From: Thermoguttaceae bacterium
GTDB lineage: Bacteria > Planctomycetota > Planctomycetia > Pirellulales > Thermoguttaceae
Direction: 5' to 3'
Assembly (NCBI GenBank): GCA_017939795.1
Contig: JAGBAA010000124.1
Location: 1-57,031, forward strand
DNA: 57,031 nucleotides
Shown in pieces: positions 34,365 through 42,139 of this stretch; position 1 is the stretch's first letter, and the number at the start of each line of letters is the position of its first letter. The notes under the pieces are model-generated. The model worked only from the letters and a program-made list of their open reading frames with translations. It ran no database searches and had not been told where the DNA came from. A program made the position numbers and the translations under genes.

Positions 34365-35987
34365 ATGAAAAAAAACGTCGTTTACTCTTTCCTCGGAACC
34401 ACGAAAGACTTTCTCGGCGGCGAGGGAGAAGACCGCTGGAATCAGTACCGGCCGAATGTGGCACTCTGCCAGCAGTCGAATTTTCGAGTGGACCGGCTTC
34501 ATCTTCTCATTCAGAAAAAATTTCTTGAAAAAGCGGAAGCTCTCATTCCGGACATTCAAAAAATCTCTCCGCAAACGGAGATCGTTCGTGAGATCTACGA
34601 ATGCCAGGATCCCTGGGATTTCCAGAAAATGTACTCTGTCCTCTTTGATCTGACAGAAAAACAGCAATTTGACCCGGAGAATGAAAATTATTTCGTTCAC
34701 CTTTCGACCGGAACACATACCGCGCAGATCTGCCTTTTTCTCCTCACCGAGTCCCGCCATTTTCCCGCCCAGCTCCTTCAAACCAACCAGCTGAAGGACG
34801 CCAATGGAAAGCTTTCTCCGACAGGAAACATCATCTGCATCAATTTGGACCTCTCGACCTACGATCATTTGGCCGCCCGTTTTCAGAAGAAGACAGACGA
34901 TGCACTTTCGTTTCTGAAATCCGGGATCAAGACCCAAAACGCCGCCTTCAACGCCCTCATTGCCCAAATCGAAAAAGTCGCCGTCGTCTCGACCGATCCG
35001 CTTCTGATCACCGGACCGACCGGCTCCGGAAAATCCAAACTGGCACGCAAGATCCATGAACTTCGCAAAGAACGCCTCTCGCTGACCGGGAAATTCATTG
35101 AAGTCAACTGCGCGACGCTTCGGGCAGACTCGGCAATGGCGGCACTTTTCGGGCATACCAAAGGTGCGTTTACCGGTGCAGTCTCTGCACGCAGCGGGTA
35201 TCTGAAGGAAGCGGACGGCGGGATCCTCTTCCTTGACGAGATCGGCGAGCTCGGACTGGACGAACAGGCAATGCTCCTGCACGCGATCGAAGAAAAAACC
35301 TTTTTCCCAATCGGATCTGACCATCCGGTTTCCAGCTCCTTCCAGCTCATCTGCGGAACGAACCGGGATCTCCAGCTCCGGATCGAGGAAGGACTCTTCC
35401 GCGAGGACCTTTTTGCCCGCATCAACCTCTGGACATTCGAGCTTCCCTCACTCGTACAGCGGCCGGAAGATATCGCGCCGAATATCGAGTACGAGATCCG
35501 GAGATTCGCGGAAAAAACGGGAAAGCACATTTCCTTCAACGAAGCCGCTCATGCACGTTTCCTGGGATTCGCCCGGTCTCCGGAAGCACTTTGGTGCGGA
35601 AATTTCCGAGATCTGAACGCAGCAATGACCCGCATGGGAACGCTCGCGGAAGGAGGAAGGATCACCGAAGAGATCGTAGAAGAAGAGATCGCCAGACTCA
35701 CCCGTCTTTGGAGATCCGGATGCGCGAAAAATCCGGGATCCCAGGAAAATTTCTGCTGGAAACAATGGACAGACCGATTCCCGAAGCTCGCAGAACTGGA
35801 CCGATTTGACCAGATCCAGCTTCAGGATGTTCTGCGTGTCTGTACTTCAGCCTCCTCGATCTCGGAAGCGGGCCGTACTCTGTTTGCCCAATCCCGCAAA
35901 AACAAAAAAACAGCCAATGACGCTGACCGCCTGCGAAAGTATTTGAAAAAATTTGACCTCACGTGGGACGACGCGGCAGGAAAATGA
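34365..35987 (+). CDS. rtcR: RtcR-type sigma-54 activator with CARF domain
   Basis: A 540-aa transcription activator. The N-terminal 180 residues form the RtcR-type CARF domain, with the nucleotide-binding loop STGTHTAQ (114-121); it is thought to sense a terminal-phosphate or linear/cyclic RNA ligand. An AAA+ module follows: Walker A GPTGSGKS (217-224), the sigma-54 contact loop GAFTGA (268-273), Walker B ILFLDEIGEL (287-296) and an arginine-finger region REDLFARI (346-353). The C-terminus has a helix-turn-helix-like segment (SSISEAGRTLFAQSRK). RtcR normally activates rtcBA (RNA ligase and cyclase), but neither is in this window. The gene stands alone and converges on the AsmA-like gene. Confidence 0.9.
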   Translation: MKKNVVYSFLGTTKDFLGGEGEDRWNQYRPNVALCQQSNFRVDRLHLLIQKKFLEKAEALIPDIQKISPQTEIVREIYECQDPWDFQKMYSVLFDLTEKQQFDPENENYFVHLSTGTHTAQICLFLLTESRHFPAQLLQTNQLKDANGKLSPTGNIICINLDLSTYDHLAARFQKKTDDALSFLKSGIKTQNAAFNALIAQIEKVAVVSTDPLLITGPTGSGKSKLARKIHELRKERLSLTGKFIEVNCATLRADSAMAALFGHTKGAFTGAVSARSGYLKEADGGILFLDEIGELGLDEQAMLLHAIEEKTFFPIGSDHPVSSSFQLICGTNRDLQLRIEEGLFREDLFARINLWTFELPSLVQRPEDIAPNIEYEIRRFAEKTGKHISFNEAAHARFLGFARSPEALWCGNFRDLNAAMTRMGTLAEGGRITEEIVEEEIARLTRLWRSGCAKNPGSQENFCWKQWTDRFPKLAELDRFDQIQLQDVLRVCTSASSISEAGRTLFAQSRKNKKTANDADRLRKYLKKFDLTWDDAAGK

Positions 35988-36075
35988 AAAAACATCCAAA
36001 CGCTCCTGGAGAGAAAGGGCGAACAGGAAACCATTCTCAAAAGGCGTCCCTCTCTTGACCGTCTCGGAAAAACGA

Positions 36076-39000
36076 TCAGTGCGTCATTCCCGGCCGACTG
36101 TTTCTTGGAAGAATCGGGGGCGGCGGAAGCTCTTCTTCCATCTGCTGGATCGCCATGTTCAGAGCCGGGAGCGGCTGAGTCGTGATCGCGGGATTCTGGA
36201 TCGGGCCTTTCATGTTGATCAGCATCATCTGGCGTCCCGTCATGTGCAGAAGCGGACTGATGATGGGGATCTTTTTATCGTTTCGTCCCATCACACTGTA
36301 GAACGTGAGCGCGACCTGACTCTTAAAGTCCATCTCCCCGGTTCCGATGAGACTGAATGCGTCTCCGTAAAAGTCGATCTTATTGAAGTAAATGTGGTTT
36401 CCTTCGATACGGTACTCCATATCGCCGGAACTGAATCCGGTGTCGTTGACCTCCTTCAGAGAAAGGATCTTCAAAAGCGACATCATCGGGCCCAGTTTGT
36501 AAATGTCGGCATCCGAGAGATGAAAATCGCCTTTTCCGCGCAGGGAATGAACGGAATGATCGTTTCCCGTGAGAGTGACGCTTCCGTACATTTTGCCTTT
36601 CAATTCATCATTTCCAGTAAGGTACGTGCAGTTTTCGAGCTGTCCATTGGTCAGGATGATGTGCGTCTGAAAGGTGGACGGGTATCCGAACTGGAGCGCA
36701 AAGGTCCCGCTGAGATCTCCACCGGCAAACTTTGCGTTCAGCGAACGGGCAAAATGCCGAACTTTCTGAGTGTTGGCGGCCGGAGAACGCAGTATGATGT
36801 GGTTTTGAATAAGCGGATCCGCCTCTCCGCCCAAAAGCAGCTGGCGATTATCGATCCAGAGAGGACCACGCAGGTCGGTGAATTGAATATTCTGGTAGAA
36901 AAGAGAGTCTATTTGCAGTTCACCGCCGCAGTAAAAAATTTTCTCATCCCAGTGTCCCGCAAGCTGGATCCCGCCGTTGATGCCCGAAATCGGCGACGTT
37001 CCGATCGCCATGGAACCGTTTGAGATGCCGACATCGCCGCTCCAGTCGACTGAAAACGGCATTTCGTTTCCAGCGGTCCGTGCGATCCGGAGGGTTCCAT
37101 TAAAATAAAGCGCACCGTCGGGTCTCCGTGACGCGATCAGAACGCGGGCTTCCTGCGGAATGGTCCCCATCAGTTCTCTGTCGAAATGCAGTTCATCGAT
37201 GATGAGGCGGTCAAAATACAGATCCCAATGTTCTGCAGAATGGATCGTTCCGGAAACTTTTCCGGAGAATCGGGTACTTCCGTGTGCAGCACTAAAGTCG
37301 GAGAGGCTGAATTGCCCGTTCTGGTACAGGAAGCTCCCTTTGAAATCATCGAGCCGATAGCGGATCTTTGGGAATGAGAGCTGGATACTGTCGTTTGCGG
37401 TATGGACCCGGAGTGCCGTATGTTCAGGAACAGCTCCGGAAGTATCCGGGGTCTTGACGGCGAATGACGAATTTTCCGAGCGGTACTCGTACCGAATATC
37501 GACGGCTCCGTACGGTTGAATGTACCTGAAGATCTCGGCAGTATTCTGCGGAAGGTTGGCATACAGATCATCATCGAGCGAAATGCTGGTTCCCGTCAGG
37601 GTCAATTCGCAATCTGCCGTGCCGAGCGGAGCGGAATTTTGAGACGACGTGGAAAATGTCGGCGATTCGGGAAGTCTGCTTCGGAAAGAAATACGGACCT
37701 CTGCGTTTCCGTTCGTTCCATGCAGTTCCTGTGCCGAGATGAGGTCATTCTGAAGGAAGATCTTCCCTTCCAGATTGCGTAAAGGATAGGGAAAGGCTCG
37801 GTACCGGCACGAATTTTTAAGCAGGTCGACCGTCAGCTGGAGATCCTGCTGCGGTTCATTCGGAGTCATGGAGAAACGGTACTCCCCCTGGATGTGGATA
37901 TTGCCGGCCGGCTCAAGCGAGCGGATAAACTCTGCCGAACTGCCCGGGCAGGCATTCAGGAGCCGATCATCAATGGGAATATCCTGCGCCCAGAAACGAA
38001 TCGAGCCGGAAGGCGGCTGCGGATGCTGTTTTGAGGCGGCGGTAAAGTTTCCCTGGATCTGAATATTCTGGGGCCCGGAACGGAACTGAAAGTGGACCTG
38101 ATTCCCTTTCAATTCGACCTGGCCCTGGAGATTTTCCAAACGGTAGGGAAATTTGGGGTGCGTGATGCTCAAATTGTTGGAAACGATCTTCCCGTTCGTC
38201 GTCCAGTAGGTCCCGTCGAAGAGAAAAACAGCGTCCATGTTGAACCGGCCTGCGGGAGAAAGGTCTCCGAGGGATCTCTGAAGATTTTCCGGCAAAGACG
38301 CAAAGAACCCTTCGGAAAGTTCGATCTCCCGGATCTTTGAGACGATCTTTCGGGCAGCCTGCGGTCCGTATCCCCGCTGCTGAACGTTCAGCTCAAGCTG
38401 CCCATCGCCAAAACGCACGTTGAGATTCGGAAAATGGAAGCCGTCATTCGTGATCTGGAAATCCGTCGCGAGTGACGAAACCAGTTTGGGAAACCGCGGA
38501 TCTGCCGAACGTCCGTCCGTCATTTTTCCGGCAAGAAAGTAGTCCGCAGAGGCAAAATCCTGAAGAGGAGCCGCGACTTTGACCTGCGCATCGATCTCTC
38601 CGCGAATATGCTTCAGTTCCTGGAAACGTTCCGCGATCTCCATCGGAATGGCATTCCGAAATTCTTCGGAGTACTGAAGTCCATCAATGTCGACCTCCAC
38701 CAGAATTTCGCCAAGCTCAGGATAAAATTTCCCGGAAAAAGAGAGCTTTTGGGTGAATTTCGACTCGGCACTCCCGCGGAACGGGTAGGCGTCAAACTGT
38801 TTCGGAAGCCCGGTCTGGTCAGGAAGAGAGATCCCCCGGGAATTCCACTGCGTTTTCTCGGCCGTATCGATGGTCATTTCCACATTGTGCAGGATCAGCT
38901 TGCGTTCGCTCTGCCGGTCGGTCATGTCGTGGAGGACGATCGTGGTGTTCTGGAAGTGCAGGACAGGTGCGGGAAGTTCGGAATTTCGAGAGACTTCCGA

Positions 39001-39507
39001 ATTCGTTTTCAGCGCATCGAGAGACCAGCTTCCGTCGGGACGCCGGTACGTGTGGATGGTCGCGTCGTCAAACGTGACGGAAGAGATCGGGATCTCCTTC
39101 ATCGCGGCAAGTTCTTCGATCCGTGAAGGACACTCGATCCGGACATTTTCAGCCTCGAGGACCGGGGGGAAACTTTCAAGCGTACCAGGAACGGCAGTTT
39201 TGTGCGTCGAAAGGAGCACGAACTGGGAAAGCTCGATCCCTTCACCCCGTTTCAGGTGTGCCGAAGAAACGTAAACGTTCGCGGAAGAGAATTTTTCCTG
39301 AAATGTCTCGAGAGTTCGCTGATGCACGATCGCATCCAGCTCATACGAAAGGAAGCAAAAAGACAAAACGCCGCTGAGAAGGAACAGAAAAACTGCCCAT
39401 CGAAGGTAAAGCCAGCGGGATTTGCGGATCACTCGTGCCATGACGTACGGATTTTTTTGCGGAATCGATCCAGGATACGGTCTGAAAATATTTTCTCCAT
39501 TTTTCAT
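36076..39507 (-). CDS. giant AsmA-like envelope protein
   Basis: A 1143-aa protein with one N-terminal membrane segment (LYLRWAVFLFLLSGVLSFCFL, about 32-52) and a huge periplasmic beta-rich body. The last 250 residues show an AsmA-like C-terminal region: LKGKMYGSVTLTGN, then SDADIYKLGPMMSLLKILS, an IEGNHIYFNKIDFYGD block and TGRQMMLINMKGPIQNPAI. AsmA/YhdP/TamB-type proteins form hydrophobic grooves moving phospholipid to the outer membrane, so a lipid-transport or membrane-stability role is inferred. The start at 39507 is chosen by length before the membrane helix; 39441 is an alternative. No strong Shine-Dalgarno is seen. Confidence 0.7.
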   Translation of the reverse strand: MKNGENIFRPYPGSIPQKNPYVMARVIRKSRWLYLRWAVFLFLLSGVLSFCFLSYELDAIVHQRTLETFQEKFSSANVYVSSAHLKRGEGIELSQFVLLSTHKTAVPGTLESFPPVLEAENVRIECPSRIEELAAMKEIPISSVTFDDATIHTYRRPDGSWSLDALKTNSEVSRNSELPAPVLHFQNTTIVLHDMTDRQSERKLILHNVEMTIDTAEKTQWNSRGISLPDQTGLPKQFDAYPFRGSAESKFTQKLSFSGKFYPELGEILVEVDIDGLQYSEEFRNAIPMEIAERFQELKHIRGEIDAQVKVAAPLQDFASADYFLAGKMTDGRSADPRFPKLVSSLATDFQITNDGFHFPNLNVRFGDGQLELNVQQRGYGPQAARKIVSKIREIELSEGFFASLPENLQRSLGDLSPAGRFNMDAVFLFDGTYWTTNGKIVSNNLSITHPKFPYRLENLQGQVELKGNQVHFQFRSGPQNIQIQGNFTAASKQHPQPPSGSIRFWAQDIPIDDRLLNACPGSSAEFIRSLEPAGNIHIQGEYRFSMTPNEPQQDLQLTVDLLKNSCRYRAFPYPLRNLEGKIFLQNDLISAQELHGTNGNAEVRISFRSRLPESPTFSTSSQNSAPLGTADCELTLTGTSISLDDDLYANLPQNTAEIFRYIQPYGAVDIRYEYRSENSSFAVKTPDTSGAVPEHTALRVHTANDSIQLSFPKIRYRLDDFKGSFLYQNGQFSLSDFSAAHGSTRFSGKVSGTIHSAEHWDLYFDRLIIDELHFDRELMGTIPQEARVLIASRRPDGALYFNGTLRIARTAGNEMPFSVDWSGDVGISNGSMAIGTSPISGINGGIQLAGHWDEKIFYCGGELQIDSLFYQNIQFTDLRGPLWIDNRQLLLGGEADPLIQNHIILRSPAANTQKVRHFARSLNAKFAGGDLSGTFALQFGYPSTFQTHIILTNGQLENCTYLTGNDELKGKMYGSVTLTGNDHSVHSLRGKGDFHLSDADIYKLGPMMSLLKILSLKEVNDTGFSSGDMEYRIEGNHIYFNKIDFYGDAFSLIGTGEMDFKSQVALTFYSVMGRNDKKIPIISPLLHMTGRQMMLINMKGPIQNPAITTQPLPALNMAIQQMEEELPPPPILPRNSRPGMTH

Positions 39508-39681
39508 TTTACCCGATTTCCGAATTTCGCGCCAGAGCAATTTCCGGAAAATTTCAATTGAAAAAAGAGATTTGAAACGGCATCGTCCCCGACAAAACAA
39601 GCCGCAGGAACGATTTCGACCTTGCCCGGGATCCATTCCCAAACAGTCTGAAATTCTTTCCGAAACGGGCAATTTCACTCA

Positions 39682-39726
39682 TTTACGTTTCTTTTACGCC
39701 GCATTTACATTTCGTTTACATTTTAC
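39682..39726. promoter_or_regulatory. four TTTAC direct repeats at 11-bp spacing (possible response-regulator operator)
   Basis: TTTAC starts at 39682, 39693, 39704 and 39715, exactly 11 bp apart, so all lie on one face of the helix. A fifth TTTAC (39722) is out of phase. The pattern TTTACR-N5 resembles the 11-bp direct repeats bound by OmpR/PhoB-family regulators, such as the Bacillus PhoP box TTAACA-N5. Which of the two flanking genes it controls is not clear. Confidence 0.5.
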
Positions 39727-39791
39727 CCAAACATTACCGGATCATGACGGAACTTTTACCTGAAATGTCTGGAAATTTAGCGGATTCTGCG

Positions 39792-39797
39792 TATAAT
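39792..39797 (+). promoter_or_regulatory. possible -10 box of the radical-SAM gene
   Basis: A perfect TATAAT; the -35 position (TGGAAA, 16 bp upstream) is poor, as expected for an activated promoter. It lies 66 bases downstream of the phased repeats. Confidence 0.45.
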
Positions 39798-39980
39798 TCG
39801 AGAATAGGAAAATGCTTGCACTCTGTCATCCGGCACCATCCGGAAAATGACGGCACGGCGAGTGATTTTCAGATTTCGACTTACTTTTTGACTGCCATTG
39901 CCCACAACAGCATTTTCGTCCCGTATGGAAGTCCGAGCTTCGGTATTTGGCAGTCGGCAGTACTTTTCGAGGAATAAAAA

Positions 39981-41846
39981 ATGACGAATACGAATTCGAT
40001 CTCATTAAACGTGATTTCAGGAAACGGAATGATTTCGGTCTCCAGTCCGACCGCACAGATGAAGAACGTGACGGGATTACCGAACGTGCATCCGAAAGGC
40101 AAAAAAGCGACGCTGCTTCTTACGAGCGTTTTTGGTCCGTACGCCCAGGATGATGAATTCGGGTCACGGAAGATCAATCCGATGGAACTTTACCATAATC
40201 AGGTGACGCGCGAACAGGGACCGTTTTCGCTCCGCATGTTCCACCGTTCCTGGGGGCAGATGCTCATTCAGGCGAACCTGACGTCCCCGTGCGTTCAGCT
40301 CGATTTTCCGGTCCGGGAACGCTTCATTGAAGAGCTGAAAACGCGGAAATACGACGTCATCGGCATCGGAAGCATCGTCATGAACGTCGGCAAAGTCAAG
40401 GAAATGTGCCGTCTTATCCGCAAGTATCAGCCGGAAGCGGTCATCGTCATCGGCGGGCACATCAGCAATCTGGGAGGTCTGGAAGATCGCGTGGACTGCG
40501 ATTTCATCGTGAAAGGAGACGGGGTGCGCTGGTTCCGCGAATATCTCGATCAGGATCCGGATCAGCCGCTGCGTCACCCGGTCATCAACAGCGGATTCGG
40601 AACGCGCGCCGTCGGGATCGATTCTCCGGGCGATGTCGCCGCGACGATCATTCCGTCCGTCGGCTGCCCCATGGGATGCAATTTCTGCGCAACGAGTGCC
40701 ATGTTCGGCGGGAAAGGGAAGTTCGTGAACTTCTACGAGACCGGCGATGAACTCTACCATGTGATGGATGAAGTTTCAAAGAGGATGAACTGCTGCTCTT
40801 TCTTCATCATGGATGAAAACTTCCTCCTCCACAAACCGCGTGCCATGCGTCTTCTGCACCTCATGCAGGAAAATGGAAAATCGTGGGCCCTCTATGTCTT
40901 CAGCTCAGTGAATGCACTGGTGAAATACTCCCTCGAAGAACTGAATCAGCTCGGGATCTCCTGGGTCTGGATCGGACTGGAAGGGGAAGACAGCGCGTAC
41001 AGCAAACTCAACGGCGTGAATGTGCGGGATCTTCTGAACCAGATGCAGGAACACGGGATCCGGCTTCTGGGGTCCAGCATCATCGGTCTGCCGACGCACA
41101 CTCCGGAAAATATCCAGAACGCCATCGATTACGCGACGGCCTTCCATACGGATTTCCATCAATTCATGCTCTACACTCCGAATCCGGGAACCCCGCTTTT
41201 CGAAGAGCTGACGGCCAAGGGACTCATGAAGGATCCGTCCGAGTACGATCTGGCAGACTGCCATGGTCAGTATGCGTTCAACTATCGCCATCCCCACATC
41301 AAAAACGGCCTCGAAACGGAACTTCTCCGCCGGGCTTTCCAGACCGATTTCGACGTGAACGGTCCGTCGCTCATGCGTTTGACCCGCACGCTGCTGAATG
41401 GGTGGCTCAAATACAAAAATCATCCGGATGAACGCGTCCGACGCCGTTGGGAGTGGGAAATGGAACCGGTCCGCAATGCGTACATTCCGATGGTCGCCGC
41501 CATGCGCAGCTACTATCGCGGACGCAATGACGTCGTTTTCCAGCTCGCCGACCAGCTCCTGAAGGACCTGCTGAAGGAATTCGGATCGCTGAAGATGCGC
41601 CTTTTCTCCTACGTTGGCGCGAAGTACCTGCGCTACACGATCTGGCGCGAAGAAAAACGTCTGGCGCGCGGCGTTACCTACGAGCCGCCGACGTTCTACC
41701 AGCGCAACGCGTTCGTGCAGGATGAATCCATCGAACTGGCCTCGGCCGTGGAACCGCTCGTGATGGAGCGCGTTTCGGAAATGGAAAACACTGCGTCTTC
41801 GGAAACCTCAAAAGAAATGGAACGCCAAATGCAGCTCGTCGGCTAA
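39981..41846 (+). CDS. B12-binding-type radical SAM protein
   Basis: A 621-aa protein. An N-terminal cobalamin-binding-like Rossmann domain (about 105-195; VIGIGSIVMNVGKVKE, AVIVIGGHIS) lacks the DxHxxG motif, so base-off B12 binding is doubtful. The radical-SAM domain has the 4Fe-4S motif C229xxxC233xxC236 (CPMGCNFC) and a B12-rSAM-like second half (FIMDENFLLHKPRA, IGLPTHTPENIQNAIDYA). Such enzymes methylate or rearrange lipids, cofactors or peptides; the reaction is unknown here. GAGGA seven bases upstream supports the start. A perfect terminator follows 100 bases after the stop. Confidence 0.8.
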   Translation: MTNTNSISLNVISGNGMISVSSPTAQMKNVTGLPNVHPKGKKATLLLTSVFGPYAQDDEFGSRKINPMELYHNQVTREQGPFSLRMFHRSWGQMLIQANLTSPCVQLDFPVRERFIEELKTRKYDVIGIGSIVMNVGKVKEMCRLIRKYQPEAVIVIGGHISNLGGLEDRVDCDFIVKGDGVRWFREYLDQDPDQPLRHPVINSGFGTRAVGIDSPGDVAATIIPSVGCPMGCNFCATSAMFGGKGKFVNFYETGDELYHVMDEVSKRMNCCSFFIMDENFLLHKPRAMRLLHLMQENGKSWALYVFSSVNALVKYSLEELNQLGISWVWIGLEGEDSAYSKLNGVNVRDLLNQMQEHGIRLLGSSIIGLPTHTPENIQNAIDYATAFHTDFHQFMLYTPNPGTPLFEELTAKGLMKDPSEYDLADCHGQYAFNYRHPHIKNGLETELLRRAFQTDFDVNGPSLMRLTRTLLNGWLKYKNHPDERVRRRWEWEMEPVRNAYIPMVAAMRSYYRGRNDVVFQLADQLLKDLLKEFGSLKMRLFSYVGAKYLRYTIWREEKRLARGVTYEPPTFYQRNAFVQDESIELASAVEPLVMERVSEMENTASSETSKEMERQMQLVG

Positions 41847-41887
41847 AGAATCAAACAAGCGGAACCGCCGTCTATTCTGCCGACTGG

Positions 41888-41932
41888 GATCCTGCCGAAT
41901 GGTATCCTGCCGAATGGTATCCTGCCGAATGG
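41888..41932. repeat. 15-bp tandem repeat (about 3 copies)
   Basis: The unit ATCCTGCCGAATGGT is repeated after the radical-SAM stop codon, with the last copy diverging at its end. Confidence 0.75.
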
Positions 41933-41948
41933 ACTTTTCGCGGCTGCT

Positions 41949-41982
41949 GTCCGTCTGAAACATTTTTCAGACGGACTTTTTT
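41949..41982 (+). terminator. strong terminator after the radical-SAM gene
   Basis: A perfect 12-bp stem (GTCCGTCTGAAA and its complement) with a CATT loop is followed by six T. Confidence 0.95.
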
Positions 41983-42066
41983 GCAGAAAATGAAGATTTC
42001 TGGAAGAAAGAGCGAATTTTTTTGCCGTCTCAGCCGGAAACAAAAAGTGTTTTCCCCGTTGGAAAC

Positions 42067-42094
42067 GCGATCCGTTGGGCGCGATCCGTTGGGC
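42067..42094. repeat. 14-bp exact direct repeat, two copies
   Basis: GCGATCCGTTGGGC occurs at 42067-42080 and again at 42081-42094, between the terminator and the end of the VWA-like gene. Confidence 0.8.
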
Positions 42095-42139
42095 ATTGTG
42101 CGAGACCGAATGCGGAATGATTCCAGAGTCGGTCCTGAA

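Larger units (their letters stand above)
39508..39980. other. divergent intergenic region with phased repeats
   Basis: This 473-base region separates the AsmA-like gene (leftward) and the radical-SAM gene (rightward). It contains a 12-bp palindrome TTTCAATTGAAA (39552-39563), the four phased TTTAC repeats, and a -10-like TATAAT (39792-39797). A 77-codon frame at 39744-39977 has no ribosome site and no recognisable product, so it is not called. Confidence 0.5.

Noticed and set aside
39744..39977. 77-codon ORF upstream of the radical-SAM gene
   Set aside because: No Shine-Dalgarno; it covers a TATAAT promoter element and has no recognisable product.
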